Shown here: in pieces, positions 63,908-64,000 of the stretch | Position numbering within the stretch: the stretch's first letter is position 1 | Layout of the letters: each line of letters opens with the position of its first letter | Origin: Silvimonas terrae | GTDB lineage: Bacteria; Pseudomonadota; Gammaproteobacteria; Burkholderiales; Chitinibacteraceae | Reading direction: 5' to 3' | DNA: 64,000 nucleotides | Assembly: GCF_014202765.1 (NCBI RefSeq) | Contig: NZ_JACHHN010000005.1 | Span: forward strand, 267,595 to 331,594 | Made by a program: the position numbers and the translations under genes | The notes under the pieces: model-generated | Databases searched by the model: none | Told to the model about the DNA's origin: nothing | The model's input: the letters and a program-made list of their open reading frames with translations, nothing else

Positions 63908-64000
63908 GTGAGGAGTGAGGAGTGAGGAGTGAGGAGTGAGGAGTGAGGAGTGAGGAGTGAGGAGTGAGGAGTGAGGAGTGAGGAGTGAGGAGTGAGGAGT
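63908..64000. repeat. 7-bp tandem array (GTGAGGA)n running off the window
   Basis: At least 13 identical GTGAGGA units in a row, with the array still continuing at base 64000. It lies about 110 bp upstream of the astC-like start. There is no gene in the visible part. Confidence 0.95.

Overview
The window looks like chromosomal DNA of a GC-rich betaproteobacterium. Protein resemblances and the style of intergenic repeats suggest the Neisseriales (Chromobacteriaceae/Chitinibacteraceae), but no rRNA or other decisive marker is present, so this is an inference. Genes are mostly housekeeping or metabolic. No prophage, plasmid, CRISPR array, tRNA or rRNA was recognised. The accessory flavour comes from several families of intergenic repeats.

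Layout. 1-1946: a LysR regulator (cut by the window edge) divergent from a YfeH-type symporter. 1953-8823: a leftward sugar operon, LacI regulator - ABC ATPase - permease - binding protein - sugar isomerase/epimerase - Gfo/Idh/MocA oxidoreductase. The last gene is broken by a single-base deletion, and a perfect 18-bp operator precedes lacI. 8856-10042: a mosaic repeat region with hexanucleotide arrays. 10043-11251: a cation exchanger behind a yybP-ykoY (manganese) riboswitch. 11365-12495: an orphan Card1/VC1899-type (DUF1887) nuclease-like protein. 12651-19907: wecB-nfrB-nfrA-ybcH, a c-di-GMP-linked exopolysaccharide (phage N4 receptor type) operon. 20255-21301: an OmpA-family porin. 21769-25920: a compact, non-canonical chemosensory-like cluster (membrane CheA-like kinase, CheY, mini-MCP, CheX).

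26372-30858: a SprA-like putative metalloprotease, a phospholipase D-like/DUF2278 pair, a glutamine amidotransferase and a small unknown protein. 31332-31876: three copies of a 223-bp tandem repeat, then dinB. 33358-35776: a YbdK-type carboxylate-amine ligase and a CPA2-type antiporter. 36090-39447: glrK-qseG-glrR, followed by a textbook sigma-54 promoter driving a 48-residue exported peptide. 40016-41349: a phosphopantetheinyl transferase and a GNAT acetyltransferase. 41474-42703: serA. 43641-52334: a giant cyclic beta-1,2-glucan synthase. 52381-54759: a GIY-YIG protein, phhA-phhB and a divergent Lrp-type regulator. 55278-58322: a YdiJ-type FAD/Fe-S dehydrogenase whose 3' end has been tandemly copied together with a palindromic repeat. 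59182-63795: an arginine/ornithine succinyltransferase operon (astC-like, aruF-like, astA, DUF1338). 63908-64000: a 7-bp tandem array running off the window.

The most noteworthy signals are the sigma-54 peptide gene beside glrR, the riboswitch-controlled exchanger, the wecB-nfrBA-ybcH operon, the PLD/DUF2278 pair, the chemosensory-like cluster, and the mosaic repeats that carry hexanucleotide arrays and have copied part of a gene. No single element is clearly a wholly new system.
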